43,598 bases of DNA, taken from contig JASJCB010000073.1 of the NCBI GenBank assembly GCA_030066195.1, positions 1 through 43,598 on the forward strand. The letters are read 5' to 3'. This stretch comes from Acidobacteriota bacterium. GTDB taxonomy: Bacteria; Acidobacteriota; Holophagae; Acanthopleuribacterales; Acanthopleuribacteraceae. The notes beneath the pieces are model-generated. The model saw nothing but the letters and a program-made list of their open reading frames with translations, did no database searches and was not told the origin of the DNA. Of this stretch, positions 16,890 through 24,846 are shown one piece after another. The position numbers and the translations under genes were made by a program. Every line of letters begins with the position of its first letter. Within the stretch, counting starts at the first letter, position 1.

Positions 16890-18710
16890 TTAAGGAGGCG
16901 GCCATGATTCGCCTTTCAATTCCGCAATGGCTTTTTCCAATTCAAGTAAGCTCTTTTCCCGCTGTAGCACCGCTAACTTATCTTCTTGTGCGGATTTAGC
17001 TGCTTTTGCATCTTGGATAGTTGTATAAGCACCTGAAATACTATCAACCATCGCCGGGTTCAGAGCATCAGAGCTTGCGACCAAACTCGTTATGCCGCCG
17101 GTAATTGGATCCAGGGTAAAGGTGTAGGAGCTTTTTAACCAGCTTCCTGTTCGGTATGGCAGCCAACGTTCCTGACCTAACTGAGGAAGGGCGACTTCGC
17201 TACGTGCAAGAGTCTTCTTCGCTTTGAAGTTTTGGCCTTCCATCTTTCCTTGAACAACCAGACCTTCTCCGAAAAGGGGAACCCGGTAAAAGAAGCCCGT
17301 TTTTTTTCGAGTCAATGATATATTATGACCTTTGACCATTTGATTTATGGTTTCCTTTGGATCAGCATTAACCTGCACAGCAACGACCTCAGGCTTTGAA
17401 AAAGAACCGTACTCTTTTACCACGAAACCTTTGGGTGAGCTGTTTAGTAACATATTACCTGCCAGGACAACAACGCCTTGCTTACTATCAATAGCGAACA
17501 AATTGACACTTTGAGACAATGACCCATCAGTTAAAGAATTAGGGGCAATTTCGAATTGGGCATTCCAGGTTGCAGTTGTTTTTTTGTAGGTCAACTGTTG
17601 CATCAGGTTGGCAATTTCTTTGTCTATGCCTTCAAGCAAGAACTCCAGTGCATCTTTATCCATATTTGCCATGGTAGTTAAACCATACTGTATGAATTGA
17701 CGTTTTTTCTTCAAATCGGCCAGTTCTTTTGTGACCTTTGAAACAGCCAGGCGCTCCATTGGTTCAAGAGCCTCTTTGAAGTCTTTTTTCTGGATAACCC
17801 AAAGTTTCTTCCCCTCATCGAAGGTCTCTTCCTTACCTGGAGGTTCCCTCCCACCGAGCAAAGACCATACCTCGAACCAGGCATCATCTTTAGAGCCAGG
17901 GATCATAAAAATTTCTTTAAAGCTCTGTAATGAGCTAGAAATAGAGGGGTCCCTCCCCAGCACTAGCTTAATCTGAGCAAGTGTATCCGACAATAGGTAC
18001 CGAGCCTCGGAATCGGCTGGTGCATTATCCAGAGCGGCTTGTATTTTTTCTTTCTCTTTCCCCACAAAGGGGGCCATACTCATAACTTCCGAAAGCTTGA
18101 TTTTGTCAACCTTGGTACGTTTACTAGCCTCCATTTTGAAAAGAAGGGTAGCCCAGGAATTTTTGATCTTTTGCCTCTTATCCTTTTCATCAGCAGAAAG
18201 CTTCTTCAATATTTCCTGGAGCTTTTTTTCTCCGGCACTCATCGTTATGGTCTTAGCTGCAATGTTGGCAAGGCCCGTGACAGTGTTGATGGTGAAGTCA
18301 ACGGCCTTGTTCTCTACGGCCGTTTTGGCGTTGGTTAGTAACCCGTGATCGTTTAGGGCAAGCTCTAATTGGCGCTGCTCCAGGGGGCCACCATTGATCT
18401 TTACAAGGTAGACGTGATTTGGGTCTGCCTCAGCGCGTACTCCAATAACAGGTACTCCGACTTTATAAGACCGTGACTTCTCTTGTGGAACTTTTTGGCC
18501 CAAATATTCGGCGGCATACGAAGAATAGCGACCGGGAATGATAATGGTTTGTGTCACGGGGACGGTTACACTCATCACTGTACGTGGGAGCGAATAGTAG
18601 ACGCCATTTACTTCCGGCGGTGCTTCTGTACTTCGATAGACGCGATGAGTAGTGGCACATCCAGAGAACAGTAGGATCCACAACACTAAAACGAAAACCT
18701 TTTTTCTCAC
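16890..18710 (-). CDS. DUF4831-like lipoprotein
   Basis: 606 residues from a GTG start at 18710 (AGGAGG six bases upstream). The signal peptide ends in the lipobox LFSGC (Cys18), so the protein is exported and lipid-anchored. Residues about 37-75 (YYSLPRTVMSVTVPVTQT, then PGRYSSYAAEYLG) match the opening of the DUF4831 family, whose role is unknown. Coiled and charged stretches follow (about 160-380). The C-terminus is a Glu/Lys-rich helix ending ELKGESWPPP. The gene starts 16 bases after the C1 peptidase stop, so it is in the same operon. The A+T content is clearly higher than in the flanking housekeeping genes, which suggests a different origin. The final WPPP recalls the WEPPxP motif of the two substrate-like proteins, possibly by chance. 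Confidence 0.75.
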   Translation of the reverse strand: MRKKVFVLVLWILLFSGCATTHRVYRSTEAPPEVNGVYYSLPRTVMSVTVPVTQTIIIPGRYSSYAAEYLGQKVPQEKSRSYKVGVPVIGVRAEADPNHVYLVKINGGPLEQRQLELALNDHGLLTNAKTAVENKAVDFTINTVTGLANIAAKTITMSAGEKKLQEILKKLSADEKDKRQKIKNSWATLLFKMEASKRTKVDKIKLSEVMSMAPFVGKEKEKIQAALDNAPADSEARYLLSDTLAQIKLVLGRDPSISSSLQSFKEIFMIPGSKDDAWFEVWSLLGGREPPGKEETFDEGKKLWVIQKKDFKEALEPMERLAVSKVTKELADLKKKRQFIQYGLTTMANMDKDALEFLLEGIDKEIANLMQQLTYKKTTATWNAQFEIAPNSLTDGSLSQSVNLFAIDSKQGVVVLAGNMLLNSSPKGFVVKEYGSFSKPEVVAVQVNADPKETINQMVKGHNISLTRKKTGFFYRVPLFGEGLVVQGKMEGQNFKAKKTLARSEVALPQLGQERWLPYRTGSWLKSSYTFTLDPITGGITSLVASSDALNPAMVDSISGAYTTIQDAKAAKSAQEDKLAVLQREKSLLELEKAIAELKGESWPPP

Positions 18711-18725
18711 TTGAAACCTCCTGAA

Positions 18726-19526
18726 TCAGTAGGTAATTTTTTCGATGACAAAGACTTCTTGTATAAAACCGGGAACCCTTAGAACCTGGTATGGAAGCCA
18801 CCAGTACCCAAAGTCTCCGATACTTGGGCCACGCGAATCCCGGATCTTTATCGCTGACCTTCCCTGGTCATAACCCAGTGCTGCAACGGCATGTAAAATG
18901 CCATTACTGGGTATACCGTTGACATGACCGTGAGTATCGCTATGGCCATCCCAAATTGGACGATAGGCTGAGGACAGGTAGAAACCGAAAACAATGGGTT
19001 GCCCTCTACGCAGAGCCAGACACCATCTTTCTGCATCAGAAGGATCTGGCATACGACGATAACCGAAACGATGGGTAATGGGGTTGAACCCGTCAATGCC
19101 TCTGCTCCTTGCCGCATCGAAAGCATTTGGAGAGGGTCTTCTTCGGGCACCGGAAATGGAATAGGGCGGATTGTGATGAATAAGCGGGCAGATACCGGGT
19201 CTGATTGCCTTTTTTAGCCCGAGATGAAGACTCAAGTCGCTTAGGTCTGAATTTCCGTTACGGCAAGTATAATAATGGAAAAGTGGAGACAGCTGTTCTG
19301 CAGGAGGGCTAAGTTGATCGAGAGCCTCCATTGCACTGACGATGGCCATAGAAACACAACAGGGGATATTTTTTTGATCAGGAACATCCCAAGGGTTCGA
19401 TATCTCGACAGTGAGGGCATCTTCATTACTTCCTGATAGATCATTCGTCTCAAAGAGCCAGTCCCTACCGTCAAAGGCAGAGGGAATTGCGCCTGTTCTG
19501 GAATTGAGAAATCTGTTCGCCATCAT
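18726..19526 (-). CDS. Papain-fold (C1 family) cysteine peptidase, cytoplasmic
   Basis: 266 residues from ATG at 19526 (AGGATCTT upstream). Papain-type active-site elements are in order: the oxyanion Gln in DVPDQKNIPCCVSMA (Gln51) with the nucleophile as the second Cys of the pair (Cys57, in CVSMA); the His in NGILHAVAALGYD (His212); and the third residue in IKIRDSRG, where papains have Asn-Ser-Trp-Gly. Here it is Asp230 with Arg in place of Trp, an unusual form. GYWWLPY after it is typical of bacterial C1 peptidases. There is no signal peptide or propeptide, so it should act in the cytoplasm. It sits between the two 212-residue NHLP-like proteins, 46 bases below the first. A role in cutting their leaders or tails is inference from context. 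Confidence 0.85.
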   Translation of the reverse strand: MMANRFLNSRTGAIPSAFDGRDWLFETNDLSGSNEDALTVEISNPWDVPDQKNIPCCVSMAIVSAMEALDQLSPPAEQLSPLFHYYTCRNGNSDLSDLSLHLGLKKAIRPGICPLIHHNPPYSISGARRRPSPNAFDAARSRGIDGFNPITHRFGYRRMPDPSDAERWCLALRRGQPIVFGFYLSSAYRPIWDGHSDTHGHVNGIPSNGILHAVAALGYDQGRSAIKIRDSRGPSIGDFGYWWLPYQVLRVPGFIQEVFVIEKITY

Positions 19527-19543
19527 AAGATCCTATCTCAATT

Positions 19544-19563
19544 GGGGCCGGAAAACCGGCCCC
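19544..19563. repeat. Perfect intercistronic hairpin between substrate-like gene 1 and the C1 peptidase
   Basis: GGGGCCGG (19544-19551), loop AAAA, CCGGCCCC (19556-19563). It occupies most of the 46-base gap. There is no T-run on the minus strand. Such hairpins often stabilise the upstream part of a message, which would favour substrate over enzyme. Confidence 0.65.
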
Positions 19564-19572
19564 GGTAGCGGG

Positions 19573-20211
19573 TTAATTGGGCAGGTTGAAGCCACCGTTG
19601 CCGATGAATTTCTCGAATTGGAAATCGTCGCTATGGGAAATCGCGGGTGGACAGGGTTTCGGGGGCTCCCAGCGGTTGTCTACTTCGTCTAGGAGGGCGG
19701 CATTTTCGGTAACCAGGGTTTTCAGCCTCTGGGCCTCACCCTGACTCAAGCGGAAAGGCGAAAAATCACCACGAAGTGCTGCCTGGCGAAAGTTATGATC
19801 CACCATACAATTGCCTAACACCGCGTGCAGCATGTGATCCTGGGCTTTCTGCTTGTGATCCTGGGTTTCCACACCGCGAGTTCTCACCGGCATCTTGCCT
19901 TTGGCATTGGTGAAAATGTTTGCCAGAGGATTGGACGACCCACCGGCATGAAGTTCCTCGATGCTTCCACGAGTAACCTTATCGACAATCGGGATGATAG
20001 GATTGTGGTTTTTATCCTTACTGCAGCAGTTGGTCACCATACGATTCAGCGCGCCGATTTCGTAACGAGAGAGGATGTAACCCTTCTCCTCCAGAAAAAC
20101 TTTCAGATTCAGGGAATTGGGGCCATCCTTCGGCGTAAGCCGTTTCTCCAACTCACGACGGAAATCCTCTTCGATGGCCGCTCGGCCCATTACCTTCAAA
20201 AATTCCAACAT
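19573..20211 (-). CDS. NHLP/RiPP-precursor-like protein 1 (W-E-P-P-K-P tail)
   Basis: 212 residues from ATG at 20211; AAAGGAGG lies seven bases upstream, while the open frame further up has no ribosome site. No signal peptide. The N-terminal module LEFLKVMGRAAIEEDFRREL followed by VFLEEKGYILSRYEIGALNR is close in style to Os1348/NHLP or Nif11 leader domains (D-x-x-F-R-x-x-L, then a G-[YF]-x-L-S-x-x-E helix). A second module, HAVLGNCMVDHNFRQAALRG then FRLSQGEAQRLKTLV (about 127-165), repeats the pattern. The tail is VDNRWEPPKPCPPAISHSDD followed by a Phe/Gly/Asn-rich end. It is paralogous to the protein at 16124-16762. Single cysteines occur in the linker, second module and tail. Substrate or precursor status is inferred from leader-like modules and the neighbouring C1 peptidase. 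Confidence 0.65.
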   Translation of the reverse strand: MLEFLKVMGRAAIEEDFRRELEKRLTPKDGPNSLNLKVFLEEKGYILSRYEIGALNRMVTNCCSKDKNHNPIIPIVDKVTRGSIEELHAGGSSNPLANIFTNAKGKMPVRTRGVETQDHKQKAQDHMLHAVLGNCMVDHNFRQAALRGDFSPFRLSQGEAQRLKTLVTENAALLDEVDNRWEPPKPCPPAISHSDDFQFEKFIGNGGFNLPN

Positions 20212-20294
20212 GTCAAAGCCTCCTTTGATTGATCTTTGAACTCTCCGCACACAAAGGAAAAAAGTGGCGTGCGAGATGAAAACCGATAGATGAA

Positions 20295-20540
20295 TCACCG
20301 AATGAGTTCCACCGTCGCACAGTGGTTTCCTTCCAAGCCGTTATGCTCGGATGCTTCGCGTAGGGCCTGGTCGGTATCTGTAGTTGCGGTTCCCCACCAA
20401 TAGCGCTCGGGATGACCGCAGGTGCAAAAAGCCGCGACATAAACGGGGGCGGGGGCCAGCCAACGGTAGATTCCGGCAGCCAGGGGGGCCGTAAAAACAA
20501 CCACCCAGAAGAACCGCCGGACGGTTTTCTTGGAGAACAT
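20295..20540 (-). CDS. Small single-pass membrane protein of unknown function
   Basis: 81 residues. Residues about 9-33 form one membrane segment (RRFFWVVVFTAPLAAGIYRW) after a basic start, so the C-terminal part probably faces outward. That part holds a CTCGHP motif (about 39-44) and ends in EGNHCATVELIR, giving three cysteines that could form a disulfide or bind metal. The ribosome site is weak (GTGACGGATC before ATG at 20540). It lies between the kinase and substrate-like gene 1 on the same strand, so it is likely in the operon. No family recognised. Competing frames at 20213-20601 on the same strand look like shadows. Confidence 0.6.
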   Translation of the reverse strand: MFSKKTVRRFFWVVVFTAPLAAGIYRWLAPAPVYVAAFCTCGHPERYWWGTATTDTDQALREASEHNGLEGNHCATVELIR

Positions 20541-20677
20541 GATCCGTCACCACTTGAGTGAAATAATCGATGCAAAGAAGGCATGGGAGACGAAACCCCA
20601 TGTTCCCCTCCCCGCTCTTGTTAAATGAATGCGCGAATCAGGGATAGGTATTTACGCTTAATTGAAAAAAATTGGAA

Positions 20678-23581
20678 TTATTGCCACGACGATGCTTCCT
20701 GTACCTCTTTGAGATGTTCGAGGTGGCCCCAAAGATCGAGGAAACGCTTGCTGTATTCCTCAGCACCCTCCGTATGACCCAATTTCCTGGACAACCTGGC
20801 GATGTGGTAATGGGCAAGGACCCAACGATCGCCTAGATATTCGTGCATTACCCTGCCGGTGCGCTCGTTGACGATGTCCAAATAAGCATTTTTTGCTTTC
20901 TTTTCCAGGTTTCGCTCCTCAAGACTGACAGCGCCAAAGAATTGACTTTGGACATCACTCCATGCCATGACATCCATGAATTTGTCCCGGATCTTCCCAC
21001 CGTTTTTCCTGTCCAGATATCCCTGGACGAGAGCAATACAAGACCGGCTGATAATTCCTCGACGCTCACTGTCCAGTTCTTTGAGTCGGGTCAAAATCCG
21101 TTCGGCATCGTCCTCACGATCCAATTCGAGACAGACAATTGCGGCATCCCTCAAGAATCTCATGCTGCTATGGTGGCGATTGGACAGTTGCTCGATAATC
21201 GATTCGATCTCCAGTTCAGCTGCTGAATTCTGACCTGACAATTGATAGATTCGAGCTTTCCAGACCTGTATTTGGAGTTGGCGCTGTTCACTGGACCTTC
21301 CTGTCTCTTCACCAATCCGCTGCTCTAGTATTTCTGTTGCCTTCTGAAAGTTTCCCTGTAGGAATTCAGCCTTGGCCAGGTAAAGTGTTCCCCAACTGTC
21401 ATAAGGGTTCTTGAATCTGGTCATTTCTGAACTGGCAACTTTGGCTTGGTCCCAGTCTTCCAGGGAAAGGTGGGCGAGCGCTTCAACCCAATACAAATAG
21501 GGATGATTTCCAAATTGTTGCCTGAGTTCCTTCAATTCTTTCAACGCTTCTCCAGCCTGGCTTTGGTGGCAAAGGATGAACAGCCTGTAACCCTGGTAAT
21601 AGACACTTCCAGGTTGAAGTTCGATCGCTCCTCGGATACTCTTCATGGCCTCCAATGGGTTTTCGCATTTTGTGAAACTCATGGCTCTTTGATAGTAGGC
21701 GTCCGGGTCCAGTGGTCTCTCGCCAATGTAGTTCTCCCATTGAGTTGGCGCCTCGCGATACTGTTGGAAAGACATCATGTCCATGGCAATGGCTTTTTCA
21801 TAATCCGCACCCAGTTCGCTTTTGAAATTCCCCGCACGGCGAATCAACTCAGTCGCCGGGCTCTTCCGGCCTAGTGCATCGAGAACCCTGGATTGCAACA
21901 ACATGGCCAGAGCAAAGCTGGGATCATTGATCAGAACCTGGTCCAATTTTTGTCTTGCATTATCGAACTTATCACCCTCTATGTGTTTCATTGCCTGAAA
22001 ATAGGAATCCAAAGATTTGGGGTGATTGGTCGTGGCCCACTTCTTGAACTCAACCGATGGTAGTGGTTTATCCAGCCATTTAAAAAGCACAAAACAAACC
22101 AGCTCCGCCAGTTCCAAGGCATTGGTTGCCGTTAGACGTTCGTCCTTTTGCTCCGGGCTGTCCTGGACCAGGTGGTAGGTAATGTCATCGACCTGAGAAT
22201 TATGTAGGGAGATGTTGAAGTCACCTTCCCTGGATTCCGTGATCAGGGCGGGGAGCCCATATCGCAGGCAGGCCAGGCTCACATACTCCACAAAAAAGGG
22301 CGTACCCGCGATGTTTTGTTTCGGACGTGACAAAGCGATGATCGGAAGGGACTCCAAAACAGTATCCGAGTAATCCCACGATGCCGCTTTTGGGACCGGC
22401 GGCTGTTCCGGTTGTGGCCAAAAAGCAAGGATGCCCAATGTGACGAGAAGACTGATCGAAGCCGCCAAAACGTAGGAACGAATCCGGCCGGGCATGGCCC
22501 TATGCCGGCCGGAGGCCAGGTCCTCCCTCAGGCGATGCAGTGATTCCCGGAGGGCCTGAGCATCGGCATAGCGGTTCTCTGGGGGCTTTTCCAGGCAGCG
22601 TAGGACGATCTCGGTCAATCCCGCGGGAATACCACTGGTTTTCAGCTTCGGGACATCGTCCTTGATAATGGCAGAGAGAATATCTGTAGGTGTTTCCCCC
22701 TTAAACGGACGGCGTCCGCTAAGCATTTCGTAAAAGATGATTCCCAACGAAAAGATATCGGAGCGGCAATCCACCGGTTTACCCCGAGCCTGCTCCGGTG
22801 ACATATAGGTGTACGTGCCCACAACACGGCCTGTTTGGGTGATCACGCCGGAGGAACCGCTTGTGGATACAATATCCACCGGCCGGGCCAGACCGAAATC
22901 TAAGACTTTCAGCTTTCCCCTGGTATCGATCATGATATTACCGGGTTTCAAGTCACGGTGCATGATGCCCTTGGCGTGCGCTTCCGCTAAGGCTTCCACC
23001 ATGGGAAGGGCCAGTGAGAGAAACCGTGTGGCACTCATGCCCGCCTCGGGAATGAAATGATCGAGAGTTTGACCGTCGATCAACTCCATAACCAACATCT
23101 GGGCGCCATTCCACTCCACGATATCGTAAAGCGTAACGATATGTTCATGGTTCAGGGAGGCAATGACCCGGGCCTCTCGGCGAAAACGCGGCTCCCATTC
23201 CGGGTCGGCCCCCGGCGACATCGACTTGATGGCAACACGACGATCCAGTTGGATGTCACGCGCCGCGTAAACCCTACCCATTCCACCGATACCAAGGAGT
23301 TCTTCCACGGTATAGTGGCCAATGGTTTGCCCGATCATGCTGTCTTCCTGATTGGCAAGGATGTCCACGGCCATTTCTTGGACGGCGTCACGCATATCGT
23401 TGTCGAATGGATGAGTGTCTTCTTCCATGCGCTCGGCGGCTTCGATCATGTCCATGACTTCTTGGAGCAGGTCCACATCATCGCTACAGAGATGGGCCGC
23501 TTGTTGTTTTCTTTGCGCCGAGGGTAGATTCATGACGCGGTCATAGATGGAAAAAAGGTGCGCCACGCGATCACGAATCAA
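20678..23581 (-). CDS. Transmembrane Ser/Thr protein kinase with TPR sensor domain
   Basis: 967 residues. The kinase domain (about 88-350) has the Gly-rich loop GIGGMGRVYAARD, VAIKSM (Lys), HRDLKPGN (catalytic Asp), DFGLA and the MSPEQARGK substrate region, all intact. One membrane segment at about 375-393 (YVLAASISLLVTLGILAFW) separates it from about 570 outer residues rich in tetratricopeptide-like helices, e.g. DPDAYYQRAMSFTKCENPLE. So a periplasmic TPR region probably senses a ligand and the cytoplasmic kinase signals inward. An N-terminal helical stretch (about 1-80) precedes the kinase. The start is TTG at 23581, overlapping the sigma factor stop as TTGA, so the two are translationally coupled. 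The kinase may act on the neighbouring sigma factor, which has no anti-sigma gene; that is inference. Confidence 0.93.
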   Translation of the reverse strand: MIRDRVAHLFSIYDRVMNLPSAQRKQQAAHLCSDDVDLLQEVMDMIEAAERMEEDTHPFDNDMRDAVQEMAVDILANQEDSMIGQTIGHYTVEELLGIGGMGRVYAARDIQLDRRVAIKSMSPGADPEWEPRFRREARVIASLNHEHIVTLYDIVEWNGAQMLVMELIDGQTLDHFIPEAGMSATRFLSLALPMVEALAEAHAKGIMHRDLKPGNIMIDTRGKLKVLDFGLARPVDIVSTSGSSGVITQTGRVVGTYTYMSPEQARGKPVDCRSDIFSLGIIFYEMLSGRRPFKGETPTDILSAIIKDDVPKLKTSGIPAGLTEIVLRCLEKPPENRYADAQALRESLHRLREDLASGRHRAMPGRIRSYVLAASISLLVTLGILAFWPQPEQPPVPKAASWDYSDTVLESLPIIALSRPKQNIAGTPFFVEYVSLACLRYGLPALITESREGDFNISLHNSQVDDITYHLVQDSPEQKDERLTATNALELAELVCFVLFKWLDKPLPSVEFKKWATTNHPKSLDSYFQAMKHIEGDKFDNARQKLDQVLINDPSFALAMLLQSRVLDALGRKSPATELIRRAGNFKSELGADYEKAIAMDMMSFQQYREAPTQWENYIGERPLDPDAYYQRAMSFTKCENPLEAMKSIRGAIELQPGSVYYQGYRLFILCHQSQAGEALKELKELRQQFGNHPYLYWVEALAHLSLEDWDQAKVASSEMTRFKNPYDSWGTLYLAKAEFLQGNFQKATEILEQRIGEETGRSSEQRQLQIQVWKARIYQLSGQNSAAELEIESIIEQLSNRHHSSMRFLRDAAIVCLELDREDDAERILTRLKELDSERRGIISRSCIALVQGYLDRKNGGKIRDKFMDVMAWSDVQSQFFGAVSLEERNLEKKAKNAYLDIVNERTGRVMHEYLGDRWVLAHYHIARLSRKLGHTEGAEEYSKRFLDLWGHLEHLKEVQEASSWQ

Positions 23582-24147
23582 GCGTCACCTCTGCTCAGTC
23601 TCGAAGCAAGCCAACCCCTTGCTTTGTTCAATTCGCGGGAAACCAGCGCGGGCGAAATATCCAGGACCCGGGCAATTTCATCTCCGTTCAGTCCGCCGAA
23701 ATAGCGCATTTCACAAATGAGTCCCTGCCGTTTATTTAGCTTTTCCAACAGCTTCAGTTCATCCTCCAGTGCAATGAGATCGAACATACTGCCTTTTTCG
23801 GGACCTGCTTTATCCAATGACACTTTGATCCCACCGGAGCCTCGTTTTTTAGCTTGCCGCGCCCGTGCGTGATCCACCAGAACCCGGCGCATGACTTTCG
23901 TAGCCAGGGCGGCGAAATGGAGGCGGCTTTTCAGGCGCAGGTTGTCGGACCCGGCCAGGCGAAGCCAGGCCTCATTTACCAGAGCGGTCGGCTGTAGAAG
24001 ACTGGGGTCTTTCTCAGAGCGCAACAAACCCGCTGCCGCGCCTCGCAGGGCGTCGACAATGGTTTGGAGGTCTCGTTCATTGATCTCTTTCGATCCGTTT
24101 AAAGCGGCTTGCAATAAAGATGTAACATCTTCACCAGATAAATCCAT
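23578..24147 (-). CDS. ECF sigma factor, TIGR02999-like
   Basis: 189 residues from ATG at 24147 (AAGGTG eight bases upstream). Region 2 is recognisable in QPTALVNEAWLRLAG and RLHFAALATKVMRRVLVDHA, and region 4 in MRYFGGLNGDEIARVLDISP followed by ALVSRELNKARGWL. This style, with the VDHARARxAKKRG segment, is typical of the ECF group found beside Ser/Thr kinases in Acidobacteria and Planctomycetes (TIGR02999). It is the first gene of the leftward operon down to 16124. There is no anti-sigma partner; in this group kinase phosphorylation is thought to replace it. The 699-base region upstream separates it from the divergent caspase-like trio, which could be a target. Confidence 0.9.
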   Translation of the reverse strand: MDLSGEDVTSLLQAALNGSKEINERDLQTIVDALRGAAAGLLRSEKDPSLLQPTALVNEAWLRLAGSDNLRLKSRLHFAALATKVMRRVLVDHARARQAKKRGSGGIKVSLDKAGPEKGSMFDLIALEDELKLLEKLNKRQGLICEMRYFGGLNGDEIARVLDISPALVSRELNKARGWLASRLSRGDA

Positions 24148-24356
24148 GGCATTGTCACCTTGAAGAAGAAAACTAGACTATTCTATACGATCCCCCTTTT
24201 GGGTTCAAATAGTGTTCATTCTATCAAGGTCAGACAATGTTCTTTCTTCCGATCAATCCAAAATTGGGAACCGCCGCCAGGACCAACTAGAGCCTCTTCC
24301 AGGGCGCTGATATCATCAATTTATAAAAAAGGCTCATCTGGATCCCGAGGAAAACA

Positions 24357-24388
24357 AGCCCCTTAACCGAACCAGGTTCCTGATTTCC
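24357..24388. repeat. Direct repeat, right copy, flanking the kinase/C1 peptidase block
   Basis: It starts AGCCCCTTAACCGAACC and ends CTGATTTCC. Compared with 15915-15947 it has three substitutions and one missing T, in the same orientation. The pair brackets about 8.4 kb that includes the whole operon 16124-24147. Confidence 0.5.
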
Positions 24389-24522
24389 TCTGTCCGGCTG
24401 ATTTCGTCAAGATGTTCGAGGAGGCGCTGTTAAGCGAGGACACCGAACGCAACCGTCGGCAGTTGAACTCGATACAGTCCGGGATTCAAGAAAACACGCC
24501 TCCTTCGGGCGCCGTTCCATAG
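24367..24522 (+). pseudogene. Possible coding remnant after the direct repeat
   Basis: An open stretch of 51 codons following a TAA at 24364, without a ribosome site. Part of it reads PADFVKMFEEALLSEDTERN followed by RRQLNSIQSGIQEN, which has protein-like composition. It starts inside the right direct repeat and may be the tail of a lost gene. The family is not recognised and a chance frame is possible. Confidence 0.2.
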
Positions 24523-24846
24523 CGATTGGCAGACGGCCGTTGCCATGTCCTTGTAATGCCGATCTCCACCTTCACCGGTCATCACCATCCACTATTCATT
24601 GGAGGTCGGAGGTTGGGCAATTTACGGAGAAGTGCATCAAAAACCACCGTTTGATTAGAAGATTCGGGAAACGCCTGGGTTCTTGGGACAATCACCAATC
24701 ACCCGGCATATGCGGGTTCCAACTTCCAACTTATGATATCTGATCCTAACCGGTCATCCTATTTATTCTGTCTGTATTTTATTAGGTAGTCCCTCAACCA
24801 TTACTCCGGCCTGGTGTCCACAATAACAAATTGATGGAGGTGGCAA

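Larger units (their letters stand above)
24148..24846. other. Divergent intergenic region with relics
   Basis: 699 bases between the leftward ECF operon and the rightward caspase-like operon. It must hold both promoters, which I cannot place with confidence. It contains the right copy of the direct repeat (24357-24388) and a coding-like remnant (24367-24522). On the plus strand near 24260 a frame reads SIQNWEPPPGPTRASS, which recalls the WEPPxP junction of the substrate-like proteins. A small palindrome ACCCG...CGGGT lies at about 24700. Confidence 0.45.

Noticed and set aside
24528..24545. TTGGCAGACGGCCGTTGC as a sigma-54 promoter for the caspase-like operon
   Set aside because: GG and GC are 12 bases apart instead of 10, and it lies about 300 bases from the start codon.
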